A stretch of DNA of 64,000 bases, from assembly GCA_030429005.1 (NCBI GenBank), contig JAUIDP010000007.1, forward strand, positions 1-64,000. The letters are read 5' to 3'. The stretch is from Gammaproteobacteria bacterium. Its GTDB lineage: Bacteria; Pseudomonadota; Gammaproteobacteria; Steroidobacterales; Woeseiaceae. The notes under the pieces are model-generated. The model was not told where the DNA came from and did no database searches. It was given only the letters and a program-made list of their open reading frames with translations. This document shows positions 60,831 through 64,000 of the stretch, piece by piece. Position 1 is the first letter of the stretch, and every line of letters begins with the position of its first letter. Made by a program: the position numbers and the translations under genes.

Positions 60831-61333
60831 TGCGGCTGGCACATTTCAAATCGAGTCGCCTGCAGAACGGTGCCGTGCTGATTGCGTCGCTGGTCTTGCT
60901 GCTTATCGTCACGATCGTCAGCACCGCGATGTTCCGCGATGTCGGATCGCAGGAAGTGATGGCCAGCAACCACCGCATCAAGAGCCGCACGCAGCACGTG
61001 GCCAACTCGGCGTTGCGCGAGCAATGGGCCAACCTGTTGAACCTGAATGCAGGCGAGCAGGCCACCGATGCCCGGACCCGCTCCAAACACACGGAGTATG
61101 ACCAGGACCTCGACGGCGATACGTCAACGCAGGAAGTCGACATGACGGTTGACCTGTCTGTCTGTTTTGACGGCACGACAATCGCGCCGGGCACCGACAG
61201 CGAGTTCCGGGCCTACAAATTCATTATTCAATCAACTGCGTCGGACAACACGAATGCAACGACGCGCTTGGAGCAGGGCGGCTATATCGTCGCACCCGCG
61301 CCGGCAACGGCGCTAGCGGGGAACTGTCCTTAA
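60830..61333 (+). CDS. pilX: Minor pilin PilX
   Basis: A 167-residue minor pilin. RLQNG is followed by AVLIASLVLLLIVTIVSTAM; Glu at +5 is absent, as is common in PilX and GspK tip subunits. EVMASNHRIKSRTQHVANSALREQW resembles PilX. Two Cys (SVCFDG, terminal NCP) probably form a disulfide. The ATG shares its A with the pilW stop (TGATG). Confidence 0.92.
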   Translation: MRLAHFKSSRLQNGAVLIASLVLLLIVTIVSTAMFRDVGSQEVMASNHRIKSRTQHVANSALREQWANLLNLNAGEQATDARTRSKHTEYDQDLDGDTSTQEVDMTVDLSVCFDGTTIAPGTDSEFRAYKFIIQSTASDNTNATTRLEQGGYIVAPAPATALAGNCP

Positions 61334-61372
61334 CCGGTACCAGGACGTACCATTTTTGTTGGATTAGTCATT

Positions 61373-64000
61373 ATGGATATCAAAGCAAAGGGAATTAAGA
61401 AGTTGGGACTGGGAGCATTCGCTGCCCTGGTGACGTTCGTGTCACCGATGGCGCAGGCGGATGACCTCGAGGTGTTTATCAACCCGGGACTCGCCAGTGT
61501 CACACCAAACCTGATCTTCGTACTGGACCTGTCGGGCAGCATGAACAAGACGCCCGAGAACCAGGACCCGAGTGCCGGCGACCCGTCGCGGCTCGATATC
61601 ATGAAGAATGCTATCCAGAGCATCCTGACTGATCCGAACCTGCCGGACATCAATGTCGGCTACACGTCGTTTCGCGATCACAGCGGCAGTGGCATCAAGT
61701 TCCCGGCAACGCTGCACAGCAGTGACGCGAGCCTGATCGACAACACGATTCCTGCCGGCATGCAGGTCAAGGATGTCATCGACCGCATGGTGCAGGTTGC
61801 GTCGGCAAGCCAGAAAACGCCAACGGTTCCCTCGCTGCTCGAAGTGGCCACGTATCTGCGCGGCGAAGTGCCGATCTACGGCAAGACCGACAACTTCGGC
61901 TCCTGGGACACCGGCAACAACCGTTACAACGACGGCTGGCGCGCAGCACATCCGGCCAGTATGTCGGGGATGCAGGCAGGCGGAACGTTCTACGTGCCGC
62001 TGAATCACCCGACCGGCTGGAACAGCACCTGTAAAGACTATTCTGCGTTTCCAGGCGGCTCGAACTCCAACGGTTGCAGCGGCCCCCAAAACGCGGGTGC
62101 CGAGATGTCCTGTGTGATCCGGACGCAATACACGCCGGCCAGAACCTGTACAGCGACGCAATGCGATTCCGGCTGTGGCCAGGTCTGTAATGGCGGCACT
62201 GTTACGACCTACAACTCCACGCCGCCATCCTCGTGTATCACCAATTCCAGCGGCAACATCTGGAATACGAGCTGGTCCGGTGGTGTACCGACGCGCTGCT
62301 GCACATCCTCGGATGCGGCCAAGACGGAATGTCTGTCGACGACGGCCTACGGATCGACGACCTCCTGTCCGGGCGGCTATTCCTGTAACACAAACCGGGA
62401 TCGGCCGGCGAGCTCAGATACTTACAATGAGTGTACGTTCCGCCGCGACAACAACGCGACGGATACGCGGCAGTACATTTCGCCGATCACGCAGCAATGC
62501 CAGAAGACCGGCATCGTGCTGCTGACCGACGGTGACCCAACGTCCAACGACATGGACTACGGCCGCACCAGCGGCGGCAATGCTGCAACGCCGTACCGAA
62601 TTCGTGAGCTGATCGCGAGCGACGACCCGGGCATTACGCGCGACGACGTGAGCTGCGACGACTACAGTGCGTCGTTCGGCCACAGCGCCATGGCCCATCC
62701 GCACGCCAACTGCGGCAAGGAGCTGGTGCAGTTCCTGCACGAAAATGACCAGGTCTCTACAATCGCCGGCTCGACGGTGGACACTTATACGATCGGATTC
62801 GGCCTCGCCGGTCCGGCCGCAACGGCAACGTGGGGTTATCTGAACGATCTCGCAACCGCCGGTGGCGGCGCTGCTTATGAAGCGAACGACGTAAACACGC
62901 TGGTTGACGCGTTCCGCACGATTATTTCGCAGGTATCGAGCAACAACCAGCGCTTTACCGGCTTTGCGGCAAGCTTCGACACGACGACGCTGCAAACCGA
63001 AGGCAAGGCATACCTGACGCTGTTCGACCCCAAGCAGGAACGAGTCTGGGACGGCAACATCAAGGGTTATTTCGTCGAGGATGGCGTGATCAAGGACGTT
63101 ACCGGTGCGCCGGCAACGGAAATCGATCCCAACACCGGACGTGTAGTGTTCAAGTCGACGTCGCAGAGTTTCTGGAGCGGCAGCCCGGACGGCAACCAGT
63201 CGACCTCCGGTGGTGTCGTTGAGAATCTCAATCCGGCATCGCGCAACATCTATGTGATTACGGATCCGAACGAGGCGGCCAACGTCGACCTCAACGACGG
63301 CAATCACAACCTGGATACCAACAACAACAACCTGACCGGTGCCGTGATGGGCATGACCGGTGCGCCGACGGCGGCTGAGGTGGATAACCTGATTGACTGG
63401 GCGCGTAGCCAGCGCATCGGTGATCCGCTGCACACGCAGCCGAAGACGATCAAGTATGCCGGCGGCACAGGCGAGGTGTTGTTCGTGACGACGAACCAGG
63501 GCTACCTGCACGCGATCGACGTCAACAGCCCGACCGGAGTGAACGACACCGGCGGTGGCGGTGAGTTGTTCGCCTTCATGCCGTACCAGATGGTTGGCAC
63601 ACTGCAGTCACAGATCGCAGGTGCCGTAGCCGGTCCGCACATCTATGGCCTGGACGGCTCGATGACAACCTACCTGGACGACGTCAACGGCGACGGACTG
63701 ATCGATGGCTCAACGGACACGGCGATCCTGTACTTCGGTATGCGCCGGGGCGGCAACAGCTATTTTGCCGTCGACGTATCCAGCCCGAACGACCCGCAAC
63801 TGCTGTGGCAGATCAACGGCGGCACACCGGGCTACGAGCGACTGGGGCAGTCCTGGTCGAGCATGACGCCTGCACGCATCCTGGACGGGTCGACAGCACG
63901 CTCGGTACTTATCTTTGGCGGCGGCTACGACGCTGCGAAGCAGGACGTCCTTGACCAGCCGCGCGACGCGAACGGTGACAGCATCGGCATGGGTATCTAC
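61373..64000 (+). CDS. pilY1: PilY1-type pilus tip adhesin (partial, runs off the window)
   Basis: 876 codons are visible from ATG 61373, in frame to the last base. A signal peptide (LGAFAALVTFVSPMAQAD) precedes a von Willebrand A domain with the MIDAS motif DLSGSM at 52-57 and its later TDGDP part near 384. Between them lies a region with 15 Cys at residues 220-377. The C-terminal visible part starts the beta-propeller: VLFVTTNQGYLHAID, ILYFGMRRGGNSYFAVDVSSP and VLIFGGGYDAAKQD, with DDVNGDGLIDGSTD as a calcium-binding loop. PilY1 sits at the pilus tip for adhesion, surface sensing and retraction control. The end and any pilE downstream are outside the window. Confidence 0.95.
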   Translation, partial: MDIKAKGIKKLGLGAFAALVTFVSPMAQADDLEVFINPGLASVTPNLIFVLDLSGSMNKTPENQDPSAGDPSRLDIMKNAIQSILTDPNLPDINVGYTSFRDHSGSGIKFPATLHSSDASLIDNTIPAGMQVKDVIDRMVQVASASQKTPTVPSLLEVATYLRGEVPIYGKTDNFGSWDTGNNRYNDGWRAAHPASMSGMQAGGTFYVPLNHPTGWNSTCKDYSAFPGGSNSNGCSGPQNAGAEMSCVIRTQYTPARTCTATQCDSGCGQVCNGGTVTTYNSTPPSSCITNSSGNIWNTSWSGGVPTRCCTSSDAAKTECLSTTAYGSTTSCPGGYSCNTNRDRPASSDTYNECTFRRDNNATDTRQYISPITQQCQKTGIVLLTDGDPTSNDMDYGRTSGGNAATPYRIRELIASDDPGITRDDVSCDDYSASFGHSAMAHPHANCGKELVQFLHENDQVSTIAGSTVDTYTIGFGLAGPAATATWGYLNDLATAGGGAAYEANDVNTLVDAFRTIISQVSSNNQRFTGFAASFDTTTLQTEGKAYLTLFDPKQERVWDGNIKGYFVEDGVIKDVTGAPATEIDPNTGRVVFKSTSQSFWSGSPDGNQSTSGGVVENLNPASRNIYVITDPNEAANVDLNDGNHNLDTNNNNLTGAVMGMTGAPTAAEVDNLIDWARSQRIGDPLHTQPKTIKYAGGTGEVLFVTTNQGYLHAIDVNSPTGVNDTGGGGELFAFMPYQMVGTLQSQIAGAVAGPHIYGLDGSMTTYLDDVNGDGLIDGSTDTAILYFGMRRGGNSYFAVDVSSPNDPQLLWQINGGTPGYERLGQSWSSMTPARILDGSTARSVLIFGGGYDAAKQDVLDQPRDANGDSIGMGIY

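Noticed and set aside
62414-63511. A 365-codon open frame antisense to pilY1
   Set aside because: pilY1 is continuous in frame with clear domain motifs on the plus strand; the antisense frame has none.
1-64000. tRNA, rRNA, CRISPR arrays, insertion sequences or attachment sites
   Set aside because: All sizeable gaps were read on both strands; none shows cloverleaf features, regular spacer repeats, transposase fragments or long terminal repeats.

Overview
This 64 kb window is a single stretch of a GC-rich (roughly 60%) gammaproteobacterial chromosome. Gene content and order point to a free-living aerobe on the Xanthomonadales/Chromatiales/Woeseia side of the class: an aspartokinase-diaminopimelate decarboxylase fusion, a TrpR-like gene in front of hisG, an E. 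coli-type long HisG and bifunctional HisB, a type II secretion (Gsp) operon beside a rhombosortase, a TonB2-type energy transduction operon, and a fimT-pilVWXY1 minor pilin operon. Genus-level placement is inference. I see no rRNA, tRNA, CRISPR array, prophage or insertion sequence; almost everything is housekeeping or envelope biology.

Layout. 1-7400 (+): tail of an FAD-linked oxidase, a membrane Ser/Thr kinase with Calx-beta-like outer domains, ilvD, then lysAC behind an attenuator-like leader; a glutathione transferase follows. 8004-20985 (-) is one co-directional block of amino-acid biosynthesis: ilvC-leuACDB, then a TrpR-family gene and hisGDCBHAFE. It starts with a leader peptide rich in Leu codons followed by an intrinsic terminator, a textbook attenuator. 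Most junctions in the block are 1-19 base overlaps, implying translational coupling; hisF appears to start at ATT. 21460-27049 (+): DUF3450 protein, TtpC-like long ExbB, ExbB, two ExbD, TonB and a TPR protein, a dedicated outer-membrane energising system. 27147-30450: ferredoxin, peroxiredoxin, etfBA and a lipoprotein. 30578-36542 (+): an AddB/AddA-like helicase-nuclease pair. 36537-42031 (-): gspGHIJKLMN. 42081 (+): rhombosortase, then fabD-fabG-acpP-fabF-pabB-pabC-mltG-tmk-holB-pilZ. 51381-55345 (-): a cNMP-binding/rhodanese fusion, a FadJ-type beta-oxidation enzyme and an endonuclease/phosphatase-fold protein. 55428-58569 (+): a solitary TIR-like protein, a glycerophosphodiesterase and three genes of unknown function. 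58872-64000 (+): minor pilins and PilY1, running off the window end.

The most interesting signals are regulatory: two leader/attenuator arrangements (ilv-leu and lysAC), a palindromic operator in front of the TrpR-like/his genes, a pair of 10-base direct repeats 21 bases apart resembling AlgR/LytTR boxes upstream of the minor pilins, an ATT start for hisF, and an AT-rich patch inside hisG. Protein-level oddities are a kinase with Calx-beta modules, a lone TIR-like protein, a holB without the zinc cysteines, a Cys-rich insert in the PilY1 von Willebrand domain, and rhombosortase next to the type II secretion operon. No convincing wholly new multi-gene system was found; all functional calls rest on motif recognition without database searches.
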